Positions 8,240-16,860 of a stretch of DNA of 24,037 nt are shown piece by piece. The notes below the pieces were generated by a model. It was not told where the DNA came from and made no database searches. It was given only the letters and a program-made list of their open reading frames with translations. This DNA is from Eubacterium sp. OM08-24 (GTDB taxonomy: Bacteria > Bacillota > Clostridia > Oscillospirales > Acutalibacteraceae), in the NCBI RefSeq assembly GCF_003438075.1, contig NZ_QSTA01000012.1, positions 1 through 24,037 on the forward strand, given 5' to 3'. Both the position numbers and the translations under genes were made by a program. The stretch's first letter is position 1, and each line of letters begins with the position of its first letter.

Positions 8240-9438
8240 AAAAACTAATAGCTTTAATATTAATATGTACACTTCTGGTTGGCTGTACATCTCAAATAAA
8301 CAGTGAAGTCAGCGATACAATTCCAACAGAAAATGTAACACAAAGTATATTATCAGAAGAAGTTCCAACCTTTACGGGACTGGATGATACAAGTTTATTA
8401 AATTATATAGAAGATGAAGTATATGAAAATCTTGTTGAAAAACTAAACAGCGAAGATTACTTTGTTGAAAATGTAAGTACGCAGTATATATCTAAGGAAT
8501 ATCTCGAAGAAGTTGAATACAACTCAAAAGAGAATATATATTTTGGGTATACTTTGTCTGAATTAGATTCATGCTTTCAAGGCAAAAGATATATTTTTAC
8601 TTCGGATGATGACGGAAAAACCATTGTAAAAGAATTTGAAAAGTATGATGATACTTACGAACAAGTAATTAAAAATGTAGCTATCGGAACAGGTGTAATA
8701 TTAATTTGCGTAACGGTTTCTGTTGTAAGTGGTGGCGCAGGATTACCTGCAATGAGTGCTGTTTTTGCAGTATCAGCAAAAACGAGTGCTGTTATGGGTT
8801 TATCATCAGGTATAATCGGCGGAGTTGCAGCAGGATTAGTAACAGGAATACAGACCGGTAATTTTGAAGAAGCCATAAAATCCGGTACATTAGCTGGCAG
8901 TAATGAATTTAAATGGGGAGCAATTACCGGTGCTATTTTTGGCGGTGCTTCAGAAGCGGCCGGGCTAAAAGGTGCAACGCTAAATGGTTTAACGATGAAT
9001 GAAGTTGCTTCAATTCAAAAAGAATCAAAATATCCTTTGGATGTTATTAAGCAGTTTTCAAACATGGAACAATATAATATTTGTAAAAAAGCCGGATTAT
9101 CAGCGGAATTTATAAATGGAAATGTTGCATTGATTCGAAAAATAGATTTGAATTTTGTTGATGAATATGGTCGCACTAACTTGCAAAGAATGTTAGACGG
9201 CTTTGCTCCACTTGACCCTGACGGTATTCCGTATGAACTTCATCACATCGGACAGAAAGCTGATTCTACACTTGCTATTCTAACCCAAGCTGAACATAGG
9301 AAAAATGGAAACAATACAATATGGCATAAATTCGGAGAAGAGACCAAAGTCTATGGTAAGGGAAACAAATGGAATCAACAGAGAAAAAAATTTTGGACTG
9401 AATTTGCACAGAGAGCCATATCTACGGGAGGAGTATAA
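8236..9438 (+). CDS. Lipoprotein polymorphic toxin with C-terminal LHH-type HNH nuclease domain
   Basis: It has 400 residues. A lipoprotein signal peptide ends in lipobox LVGC (Cys17). Next come an acidic Ser/Thr-rich region (18-145), then Gly/Ala-rich hydrophobic stretches (about 148-205) of the kind seen before toxin domains in Firmicute polymorphic toxins. A linker follows with SNEFKWGAITGAIFGG (222-237). The C-terminal domain (about 302-400) has DEYGRTN, YELHHIGQ (H336, H337), LTQAEH (E353, H354) and a later Trp-His (H364). This is the pattern of the HNH/Endo VII nuclease family with conserved LHH, so a DNase toxin is expected. Its start overlaps the upstream stop (ATGA) and has an AGGAG ribosome binding site. 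The next gene encodes a SUKH immunity protein. The lipid anchor is the unusual part: it puts a nuclease on the outer face of the membrane. Release or uptake by a neighbouring cell is inferred. Confidence 0.9.
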   Translation: MKKLIALILICTLLVGCTSQINSEVSDTIPTENVTQSILSEEVPTFTGLDDTSLLNYIEDEVYENLVEKLNSEDYFVENVSTQYISKEYLEEVEYNSKENIYFGYTLSELDSCFQGKRYIFTSDDDGKTIVKEFEKYDDTYEQVIKNVAIGTGVILICVTVSVVSGGAGLPAMSAVFAVSAKTSAVMGLSSGIIGGVAAGLVTGIQTGNFEEAIKSGTLAGSNEFKWGAITGAIFGGASEAAGLKGATLNGLTMNEVASIQKESKYPLDVIKQFSNMEQYNICKKAGLSAEFINGNVALIRKIDLNFVDEYGRTNLQRMLDGFAPLDPDGIPYELHHIGQKADSTLAILTQAEHRKNGNNTIWHKFGEETKVYGKGNKWNQQRKKFWTEFAQRAISTGGV

Positions 9439-9440
9439 GT

Positions 9441-9827
9441 GTGAAAGATATTTTAAATTTGATAAAAAATAAATCAAAATTTTATAGCATAGGAAATATA
9501 TCAGAAGAAAATATAAAAGAAGCAGAATTAATATTAAATATTAGATTTGCTTCTGATTATAGAATGATTATTAAAGAATATGGCGCAGTTACATTTAGCG
9601 GTCATGAATTAACAGGCATATGTAATTCGAAAAGATTGAATGTAGTTGATGTTACTAAAGAAGAACGCAAATATAATAAAGTGCCTGAGGATTGGTATGT
9701 AATTGAACAGGCAAATATTGACGATATAGTAATATGGCAAGATACAAACGGTGCTGTATATCAAACAATGCCAAATAAAAAGCCAATAAAACTTTGCAAT
9801 TCTCTTTTAGAATATATTGATTTTTAA
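9441..9827 (+). CDS. SUKH-family (SMI1/KNR4, YobK-like) immunity protein
   Basis: A 128-residue cytoplasmic protein. The N-terminal helix-loop with ISEENIKEAE and then DYRMIIKEYGAVTFSGHEL matches the SMI1/KNR4 core: Glu-rich helix, (S)DY, EYG, then E-L-x-G. SUKH proteins are the common immunity partners of HNH, LHH and other nuclease toxins. It starts at GTG 9441, two bases after the toxin stop, with GGGAGGAG seven bases before it inside the end of the toxin gene. That placement fits immunity to the lipoprotein nuclease, which it would bind and block in the cytoplasm. It ends the operon at a bidirectional terminator. Confidence 0.88.
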   Translation: MKDILNLIKNKSKFYSIGNISEENIKEAELILNIRFASDYRMIIKEYGAVTFSGHELTGICNSKRLNVVDVTKEERKYNKVPEDWYVIEQANIDDIVIWQDTNGAVYQTMPNKKPIKLCNSLLEYIDF

Positions 9828-9849
9828 TTAACTGTTTAAGCATAATGTT

Positions 9850-9890
9850 AAAAAGCTGTCTTTCCCGCAAGAAAAACAGCTTTTTATTTT
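9850..9890. terminator. Bidirectional terminator between the immunity gene and the MATE gene
   Basis: The stem AAAAAGCTGT/ACAGCTTTTT is extended by CTTTC/GAAAA around loop CCGCAA. T-runs occur on both strands (TTTTTATTTT on plus, CTTTTTAAC on minus). It overlaps the MATE stop codon at 9889-9891. Confidence 0.85.
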
Positions 9891-11217
9891 ATACATATTT
9901 ATACTTTTTTCTGTTTGCCACAAAGAATGATACGCTTATAATCAGCGAGCAAATTTCTGCGCCTACTACGGCAAGCCATATTCCGTTAAGTCCGAGCAGT
10001 TCGGGGAGAATAAAGATGAAAGCAATTTGAAAAACGAGCGTTCTCATAAACGAAATTACGGCAGACACAAGTCCGTTGTTTAGTGCGGTAAAGAATGCCG
10101 AGGCAAAAATATTTATTCCGCTGATAATGTACGACAGTGCAAAGAGTTGAATTGCGTTTGTTGTCATATCGTGGAGGTCTTGGTTGTAACCTACAAAGAT
10201 TCCTGCAAGAACAGATGACAGCAGTTCGGCGCAGGCGGTCAGCACAACAGCGGCAGACGAGAGCAGAAAAAGACTTTTTTTGAAAAGGTTTTTAAGCTCA
10301 GCTGTATTGGCCGCACCGTAGTGATAGCCGACAATAGGAGCAACGCCGACACAATAGCCGAGATAAGTGCCCGAAAAGATAAAGCCGACATACATTATAA
10401 TACCGTAAGCCACAACACCGTCATAGCCTGCAAATTTTACGAGCTGTAAATTGTAAAGCATATTTACGAGCGACATTGATATGTTTGTGACCATTTCAGA
10501 CGAACCGTTCGAGCAGGTGCGCAAAATCGGTTTTAGTTCGAGCTTGGTTTTTATGAGCTTTAGCGGCGAGTTGTTTTTGCGGATAAAGAAGATGAGCGGT
10601 ATAGCCGCACCCACAAATTCGCTGATTGCTGTTGCAAGCGCAGCGCCAAATACGCCAAGTCGGAAAACATATATAAACAGAAAGTCGAGCACCATATTTG
10701 AAAGACCTGCAATAACGGAAACACAAAGTCCCATTGCGGGTTTTTCGGCAACTACAAGAAAGCTCTGAAAGCAGTTTTGCAGCATAAAAAACGGCAATGA
10801 ACAGAGGAGAGTTCTGCCGTATGTGGAGCAAATATCGACCATTTCGCCTTTTGCTCCGAGGAGTTCGGAAATTTGTCTGATAAACACATTTCCGAGGATT
10901 GAAAGCACAATGCCGACAATCAGCAAAAAGTAAATGAGCATTGAAAAGTAGCGGTTGGCGAGCTTTTTGTTGCCCTCGCCAATCGTTTTTGACACAAGGG
11001 CACTGCCGCCCGTTCCCACCATAAATCCGACAGAGCCGAGCATCATAAGTGCCGGCATAATCAGATTAACTCCCGCAAAAGACTCACTGCCCACAATGTT
11101 TGACACAAACAATCCGTCTACCACGCCGTAAATTGAAGTGAAAATCATCATTGCAATGGTAGGAATTGTAAAGCGCATAAGTTTTATGTAGCTGAAATGT
11201 TCTGATAATTGTATCAT
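9889..11217 (-). CDS. MATE-family efflux transporter (MepA-like)
   Basis: A 442-residue multidrug and toxin extrusion protein with about 12 hydrophobic segments in two similar halves. The N-terminus (FTIPTIAMMIFTSIYGVVDG, then LFVSNIVG) is typical of the MATE family. So is the GTGGSALVSKTIGEG loop after the second helix. These pumps export cationic drugs or small cations against Na+ or H+. The ATG at 11217 has AGGAGA eight bases upstream. Expression appears to be controlled by a promoter at 11367-11395 and a structured leader with an intrinsic terminator (11243-11342). In Clostridia, MATE genes of this kind are controlled by guanidine-IV riboswitches, so guanidinium is a possible substrate. 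That last step is inference. Confidence 0.93.
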   Translation of the reverse strand: MIQLSEHFSYIKLMRFTIPTIAMMIFTSIYGVVDGLFVSNIVGSESFAGVNLIMPALMMLGSVGFMVGTGGSALVSKTIGEGNKKLANRYFSMLIYFLLIVGIVLSILGNVFIRQISELLGAKGEMVDICSTYGRTLLCSLPFFMLQNCFQSFLVVAEKPAMGLCVSVIAGLSNMVLDFLFIYVFRLGVFGAALATAISEFVGAAIPLIFFIRKNNSPLKLIKTKLELKPILRTCSNGSSEMVTNISMSLVNMLYNLQLVKFAGYDGVVAYGIIMYVGFIFSGTYLGYCVGVAPIVGYHYGAANTAELKNLFKKSLFLLSSAAVVLTACAELLSSVLAGIFVGYNQDLHDMTTNAIQLFALSYIISGINIFASAFFTALNNGLVSAVISFMRTLVFQIAFIFILPELLGLNGIWLAVVGAEICSLIISVSFFVANRKKYKYV

Positions 11218-11242
11218 ATTTCACTCTCCTGAATTTTTACAT

Positions 11243-11277
11243 AAAAAAGGAGCTCAGCTATATTCATAACCGAGCTC
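11243..11277 (-). terminator. Leader terminator upstream of the MATE gene
   Basis: On the minus strand GAGCTCGGTTAT-GAAT-ATAGCTGAGCTC forms a 12-bp stem (two G-T wobbles) followed by CTTTTTT, 26 bases before the ATG. A terminator inside the leader implies control by transcription attenuation. Confidence 0.85.
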
Positions 11278-11342
11278 ACCCGACATCTTATCGACAGTGT
11301 TCCAAAATAGAAACGGTGTTACGACACCATGTCCTCCGATGA
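11276..11342 (-). promoter_or_regulatory. Structured leader RNA, candidate guanidine-IV (mepA-type) riboswitch aptamer
   Basis: On the minus strand an outer helix TCATC/GGTGA (11338-11342 with 11276-11280) and inner helix GACAT/ATGTC (11329-11333 with 11282-11286) enclose two adjacent hairpins. These are GGTGT-CGTA-ACACC (11315-11328) and GTTTC-TATTTT-GGAAC (11299-11314). Together they make a compact three-way junction. An unpaired purine bulge GGAG and joining strand ACTGTCGATAAG remain. The outer helix shares two bases with the terminator stem, so the two compete, as in an ON switch. The guanidine-IV class is known upstream of MATE genes in Clostridia. I base the class name on that context and not on a remembered consensus. 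Confidence 0.5.
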
Positions 11343-11366
11343 CCATATTTTATTATAAGTACAGAC

Positions 11367-11395
11367 ATTTTAGTACATTTTTTTATCAATGTCAA
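11367..11395 (-). promoter_or_regulatory. Sigma-A promoter of the MATE leader
   Basis: A perfect TTGACA, a 17-base spacer and TAAAAT lie on the minus strand. The predicted start near 11360 gives a leader of about 140 bases before the MATE ATG. Confidence 0.8.
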
Positions 11396-11562
11396 GGGTT
11401 TATGCTCAATTTGACCTTTAAAGCAGAAAAGTTTTTAACATTATTTTAATGGTATGTTAATAATATTGCGGATGGGAAGTATTGAAAAAAGAGCTAAAAG
11501 GTAGTATTATTAAATTACAGAGAAATACAGATAAAAACAAGACGATTTTAAGGTGCTTTATT

Positions 11563-12444
11563 ATGATTTCAGTAAATGATTATAACTACACATCACGCAA
11601 GCCGAGGTTTCAGCTTGCTTATAAAATTCTCAGCGGATTTCAGTTTGCAATCATTCTTTGTTCGGTGATAAATGTTGTTAGTTTACTTTTTACGCATCAT
11701 TTTCATTCCTTTTTAGGTAGCTTGGTAAGTGTAACGGTGCCGCTTTACAAATTTTATTTTTCATTTTCTCAAGATTATTTGTACTTGGTAGAAAGTTTCG
11801 TGGTTATCGGTATTATAACATTTCTTTCAATTATGTCGCTTATGGAGTGTATTGGTAAAACCGACCAAAGCATTATAATTCCCACAAAGTATATGGTAAT
11901 GAATTTTATAGTGGTTTCCATACTGGAAGTTAACACACTTAGAAATGGCGGCGAGTTATCGGAAAAGGCTTGTCCTAACATTTCCGTAGCTGTTTTTGGA
12001 AGTGCTGTTTATTTAATATCTTGTTTTATAGTTATGCTGCTGAAAATCTTTGAAAACGATGATTACTTTACAGAGATGCGATGGCATCATCATGGTGAGT
12101 TCTCGCTTTGGAATTATGCTGTGTTTGCTAAGAAAAAACGAATTGTTTATATGTTTGAGGCAGCACCGGCACTTGCTGCATTTTATTTTTATTATCACAG
12201 CTATAATAGTTTCTTTTTAAAAACAGTAGATCTAATCGAATTGAACGGTGCTTATATCTTTGTTGCTTTTGTTGTTATACTTACATTTTTCGGAAATATG
12301 TATTCATTAAAAAAATACAAAAAATCTCAGCTTGAACCGGATCCGCCGGAAAGCTATTTCAAAAACTATTACTTAAGTCAGATAATTTCATTTGTATTGT
12401 TTGCAATTTCATACTTTGTAGTGCTTTTGCTGTTTAAACAGTAA
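11563..12444 (+). CDS. Polytopic membrane protein of unknown function
   Basis: It has 293 residues from the ATG at 11563, which has AAGGTG seven bases upstream. The frame extends back to a TTG at 11482 with a weaker GGATGGGA site, which would add 27 basic residues. I prefer the ATG. Six or seven hydrophobic segments are visible (about 23-43, 74-94, 110-124, 139-163, 194-215, 228-248, 271-291). A charged loop EMRWHHHGE lies before the fifth. I recognise no family. It stands alone between the MATE promoter region and a repeat copy, convergent with another small membrane protein at 12703. No clear promoter was found. A TTAACA-N17-TAATAA pair near 11437-11465 is possible. Confidence 0.75.
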   Translation: MISVNDYNYTSRKPRFQLAYKILSGFQFAIILCSVINVVSLLFTHHFHSFLGSLVSVTVPLYKFYFSFSQDYLYLVESFVVIGIITFLSIMSLMECIGKTDQSIIIPTKYMVMNFIVVSILEVNTLRNGGELSEKACPNISVAVFGSAVYLISCFIVMLLKIFENDDYFTEMRWHHHGEFSLWNYAVFAKKKRIVYMFEAAPALAAFYFYYHSYNSFFLKTVDLIELNGAYIFVAFVVILTFFGNMYSLKKYKKSQLEPDPPESYFKNYYLSQIISFVLFAISYFVVLLLFKQ

Positions 12445-12503
12445 GTATAAAAGGTTCTATTCTAAATGTTGGGGTAACATTAATATTATGGCTTAACACA
12501 CAC

Positions 12504-12590
12504 AGTTTAGTTTAATAAATTTTTTAATTCGGGACAGAAACTATTAATTTTGTTTTACTTTGTTTCCCGACCGATAATCCGCTAAACCAT
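12504..12590 (+). repeat. Dispersed intergenic repeat, lead-in plus module A (copy 2)
   Basis: AGTTTAGTTTAATAAATT (12504-12521) precedes a 63-base module beginning TTCGGGACAGAAA and containing TTTTACTTTG and CCCGACCGATAAT. The 63-base module aligns without gaps to 13373-13435. The lead-in recurs at 23843-23860. Confidence 0.8.
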
Positions 12591-12619
12591 CATTTCTTAC
12601 AACTATTTACAAAATCATA

Positions 12620-12661
12620 AAAGAAAAATGCAGTCCGTTTATATGGACTGCATTTTCTTTG
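12620..12661. terminator. Probable bidirectional terminator between convergent membrane-protein genes
   Basis: The stem AAAGAAAA(A)TGCAGTCC/GGACTGCATTTTCTTT with loop GTTTATAT has one bulged A. A/T-rich flanks give a U-rich tail on either strand. Confidence 0.75.
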
Positions 12662-12702
12662 GGTAATTATTTATATGAAGTTTTAGGAAAAGGTTTAGTA
12701 AA

Positions 12703-13170
12703 TCAGTTTGTAAAGAGAGATTTTCTCTTACCGTAATATACAGCGTAAATTAAAAAAAGTATTACTGCCGCAATCATTGATACAACAATTAAGTAAAAAT
12801 ATATTCTAAAAAAGCCAATTACAACAATATTTATCACCGCATACGCTGCCGGTATTAATACCGAAACACCCAAGCAGGTGTATAATAGTTGGAGTGCGTC
12901 TTTTTTAAAACCTGCGAGTTTTTGTCGGGTTATTACAATCAGTATGGCATACATCACAAAAAATATACCGAATAATATGTCATAGGTCTGCATCATAGGA
13001 TGCTGGGCATATATTTGAGCATTGTTAAATATAATTTGTGAGCCGTTGATGACAGCGTGGTTTTTGCCTATAAAAAACGGAACAGCCGCAAAAAGTGTAA
13101 TCGCTGTCAGCGTGAAAAGTGCAAAATAAATTGTAAATTTATGCCATTTGAGTTTATAATTACCTTTCAT
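12703..13170 (-). CDS. Small four-helix membrane protein of unknown function
   Basis: It has 155 residues and four hydrophobic segments (about 11-34, 62-81, 95-118, 119-147). An extracytoplasmic loop follows the first (GKNHAVINGS to HPMMQTYD), and the C-terminus is basic (YGKRKSLFTN). The ATG at 13170 is preceded by AGGAGC. No signature residues were recognised. Its promoter region has a good TATAAT but no -35 box. Instead there are two direct TTGTCA repeats one helical turn apart, so it may be induced by a response regulator. Confidence 0.75.
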   Translation of the reverse strand: MKGNYKLKWHKFTIYFALFTLTAITLFAAVPFFIGKNHAVINGSQIIFNNAQIYAQHPMMQTYDILFGIFFVMYAILIVITRQKLAGFKKDALQLLYTCLGVSVLIPAAYAVINIVVIGFFRIYFYLIVVSMIAAVILFLIYAVYYGKRKSLFTN

Positions 13171-13203
13171 AATATTGCTCCTATACTGTTACTTTATGAA
13201 TAT

Positions 13204-13238
13204 ATTATAACATTCGGACTATGACAATATAGTGACAA
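13204..13238 (-). promoter_or_regulatory. Promoter with direct-repeat operator, OmpR/PhoB-type spacing
   Basis: On the minus strand TTGTCA-N5-TTGTCA (13233-13238 and 13222-13227) lies 12 bases before TATAAT (13204-13209). No -35 box fits the -10. Eleven-base direct repeats just upstream of a -10 are typical of OmpR-family activator sites. Confidence 0.45.
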
Positions 13239-13329
13239 AAAATAGAAAATTAAAAAAATTTTTTTGCTTTTTGGGGAGAGAATTTTAAAAAACTGACTTT
13301 TTGGCATAAAAGTTGAGCCTAAAAATTTA

Positions 13330-13435
13330 AAATTTAGGTCAACCCTTTTTAAAGGTTGACCAAATTTTTATATTCGGGACGGAAAATTTGGCTTTTGCTT
13401 TACTTTGTTGCCCGACCGATAATTTGCTAAGCCAT
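13330..13435 (+). repeat. Dispersed intergenic repeat, module B hairpin joined to module A (copy 3)
   Basis: The hairpin AAATTT-A-GGTCAACC / GGTTGACC-A-AAATTT (13330-13367, 14 pairs with one A-A mismatch) is followed directly by the 63-base module A (13373-13435, starting TTCGGGACGGAAAA). It has no coding capacity. It sits between the 12703 promoter and the guaB terminator. Confidence 0.8.
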
Positions 13436-13474
13436 AATTTACCCCCCAAAAAAAAATTATTGGCAAAGAGCCGC

Positions 13475-13509
13475 AAAACAAAACCGCCTGATGCAATGCA
13501 CCAAGCGGT
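13475..13509 (-). terminator. Intrinsic terminator of guaB
   Basis: On the minus strand ACCGCTTGGTGC-ATT-GCATCAGGCGGT is a 12-pair stem with two wobbles, followed by TTTGTTTT. It lies 20 bases after the guaB stop. Confidence 0.85.
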
Positions 13510-13529
13510 AAAATACTTTAAATTTAAAA

Positions 13530-15011
<1,482 letters not shown>

Positions 15012-15057
15012 CTATCCTCCATTTTCCTTTTCTCAAAATTGTTTATTATTAAACTTT

Positions 15058-15086
15058 ATTATATCAAATAAATTCGGTAAGTGCAA
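15058..15086 (-). promoter_or_regulatory. Sigma-A promoter of guaB
   Basis: The minus strand has TTGCAC, a 17-base spacer and TATAAT, 50 bases before the ATG. No purine-riboswitch-like structure was seen between promoter and gene. Confidence 0.75.
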
Positions 15087-15241
15087 CACATAATTTGCAG
15101 TTTTTAAAATTTTTATAACGAATTTTCTGAGCCTGTAAATAAGACGGCATTTTGTGAATAATATAAAATGTTTATAAAGTATTATTGTGTATTCGGCAAT
15201 TGTACTTCGTTGTTTTCAATAGTATTTTAATGTTTTAATAT

Positions 15242-15269
15242 GCAAAATGACAAAAATATTTTGCTTTTT
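15242..15269 (+). other. Weak terminator-like hairpin in the guaB/tautomerase intergenic region
   Basis: GCAAAAT and ATTTTGC flank a 9-base loop, followed by TTTTT. No plus-strand gene lies upstream, so its role is unclear. Apart from the two promoters, the rest of 15087-15321 shows only AT-rich DNA. Confidence 0.3.
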
Positions 15270-15321
15270 AAGATGTATAAAAAACGCTTTTTATAAACTT
15301 TATTACAACATCAAAAAATCC

Positions 15322-15350
15322 TTGCTTTAAATTTGTGTGCGTATTATAAT
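15322..15350 (+). promoter_or_regulatory. Sigma-A promoter of the tautomerase gene
   Basis: TTGCTT, a 17-base spacer and TATAAT lie 44 bases before the ATG at 15395. Confidence 0.7.
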
Positions 15351-15394
15351 ATAGGTTAGCTATTTAGCTTATGATTTACGAAAGGACAGATTTT

Positions 15395-15730
15395 ATGCCT
15401 TTTATAGATGTTAAAACAAATGTAGCTTTTTCAAAGGAGAAAGCAGACGAGCTTATGAAAGAGCTTTCGGGTTCGCTTAAAGCAATCGGCAAAAGCGAAA
15501 CATATGTAATGTGTGCCGTAAATGATGCGCTGAAAATGCGTTTTCAGGGCAGTGATGAACCGACGGCGATAGTTGAAGTAAAGCTGTTGGGTAAAGGCAC
15601 AAAGGACGGCTATGCAAAGGTTACAGAGAATATTTGCGGTATTATGCAGTCCTACGGTGTTGAGGGCAAGCGTTGCTATGTTAAATATGATGAAGTGGAA
15701 CATTGGGGCATGGACAGCTTTATGTTCTAA
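15395..15730 (+). CDS. MIF/tautomerase-superfamily protein
   Basis: A 111-residue member of the macrophage migration inhibitory factor family, which form trimers with phenylpyruvate or dopachrome tautomerase activity. I start it at the ATG at 15395, although the frame allows 15371. AAAGGA then sits eight bases upstream, and the protein begins Met-Pro (MPFIDVKTN). The Pro freed after Met removal is the catalytic base of this family. Lys33 in AIGKSETYVM matches the conserved active-site Lys32 of MIF. The length fits (MIF about 115). The substrate in bacteria is unknown. No terminator separates it from ddl, but ddl has its own promoter-like sequence. Confidence 0.88.
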   Translation: MPFIDVKTNVAFSKEKADELMKELSGSLKAIGKSETYVMCAVNDALKMRFQGSDEPTAIVEVKLLGKGTKDGYAKVTENICGIMQSYGVEGKRCYVKYDEVEHWGMDSFMF

Positions 15731-15748
15731 GGGCAAACTGTTATTTAC

Positions 15749-15777
15749 TTGACAATAATTGATTATATATTTTATAT
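15749..15777 (+). promoter_or_regulatory. Probable promoter of ddl
   Basis: A perfect TTGACA at 15749 is followed after 17 bases by TTATAT (or after 18 by TATATT). The TTG of this -35 box also opens a longer ddl frame, which I reject as a start. Confidence 0.5.
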
Positions 15778-15799
15778 TTTTACGGGAGAAAGAGTTATT

Positions 15800-16840
15800 A
15801 TGAGAATTGTTGTTCTTGCAGGCGGATTAAGTACAGAGCGTGATGTGTCTATATCTTCGGGTATCAAGGTAGCGTCTGCTCTGCGTGAAAAGGGTAACGA
15901 GGTAGTTTTGCTTGATGTATTTATGGGTTATGAAGAGAACTTCTGCGACATTGACGCACTCTTTAAGCACAATTACAGCTTTACCGACAGCCTTGGTGTG
16001 GGTACAGAAATTCCTGACATCAAGACAGTAAAGGAAAACAGACTTGATAAATCATCAAGATTTATCGGTGTAAATGTTATTGAAATCTGCGCCGAGGCAG
16101 ATATTACATACCTTGCACTTCATGGCGGCGAGGGCGAAAACGGTCAGATTCAGGCTACCCTTGACCTTTTCGGTATTAAATATACAGGTTCGGGTTATCT
16201 CGGTTCGGCACTTGCTATGAACAAAGCGCTTACAAAGAGCGTTCTTCTTCAGAACAGAGTTACAACTCCTGCCGGCAGAGTTTATAAGTCTGCCGAGGAC
16301 GCCGAGGATTGGAGCTACTATCCATGCGTTGTAAAGCCGTGCTCGGGCGGTTCAAGCGTTGGCATTACAAAGGCTGACAACAGGGCGGAATATTTAAACT
16401 CTGTAAAAGAGGCTTTTAAATATGAAAAGGAAATTGTAGTTGAGCAGTTTATTGAGGGCAGAGAGTTTTCGGTCGGAGTTATCGGCGGCAGAGCATTGCC
16501 ACCAATCGAGATTATTCCAAAGACCGGTTTTTATGATTATGTAGCAAAGTATCAGGCAGGCGCAACAGATGAAATTTGCCCTGCAAATATTACAGCAAGC
16601 GAGGACGATGTTCTCCGCAAGGCTGCCGAGGCTGCATTTAAGGCGCTCAATTTGCAGAGCTATGCAAGAATCGACTTTATTCTTGACAAGCAGTCGGGCG
16701 AGGCTTATTGCCTTGAGGCAAACTCACTCCCGGGTATGACTCCTACAAGCCTGCTCCCTCAGGAGGCAGCGGCAGAGGGTATTGATTATCCTACACTTTG
16801 CGAAAAAATCATTGAGGTTTCTCTTGAAAAATACAATTAA
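15800..16840 (+). CDS. ddl: D-alanine--D-alanine ligase
   Basis: A 346-residue cytoplasmic ATP-grasp enzyme joining two D-alanines for peptidoglycan precursors. The start MRIVVLAGGLSTERDVS is the usual Ddl N-terminus. HGGEGENGQIQ, the flexible VVKPCSGGSSVGI loop, the EQFIEGREFSV strand, YDYVAKY in the omega loop, YARIDFI and LEANSLPGMTPTSL follow in order. The Lys-Tyr in the omega loop is the feature of D-Ala-specific ligases, as against D-lactate ligases of the VanA type. The E-x-N metal site is present. I chose the ATG at 15800, with GGGAGAAAGAG upstream, over an in-frame TTG at 15749 inside the promoter. A DUF3783 gene follows after 20 bases. Confidence 0.96.
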   Translation: MRIVVLAGGLSTERDVSISSGIKVASALREKGNEVVLLDVFMGYEENFCDIDALFKHNYSFTDSLGVGTEIPDIKTVKENRLDKSSRFIGVNVIEICAEADITYLALHGGEGENGQIQATLDLFGIKYTGSGYLGSALAMNKALTKSVLLQNRVTTPAGRVYKSAEDAEDWSYYPCVVKPCSGGSSVGITKADNRAEYLNSVKEAFKYEKEIVVEQFIEGREFSVGVIGGRALPPIEIIPKTGFYDYVAKYQAGATDEICPANITASEDDVLRKAAEAAFKALNLQSYARIDFILDKQSGEAYCLEANSLPGMTPTSLLPQEAAAEGIDYPTLCEKIIEVSLEKYN

Positions 16841-16860
16841 TTTTTTGAGGTGATTTTGCG

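Noticed and set aside
11315..11328. Plus-strand hairpin with an ACGA loop resembling a mini-ykkC (guanidine-II) stem
   Set aside because: That class needs two such hairpins, and the plus-strand gene downstream is not a transporter of that type. The structure makes more sense on the minus strand before the MATE gene.
11482..11562. 27-residue N-terminal extension of the membrane protein at 11563
   Set aside because: The TTG start has a weaker ribosome binding site than the ATG at 11563 and adds a basic segment unlike a signal. It is not fully excluded.
15749..15799. In-frame upstream TTG start for ddl
   Set aside because: The TTG is part of a TTGACA -35 box. The protein from the ATG at 15800 begins with the usual Ddl N-terminus.
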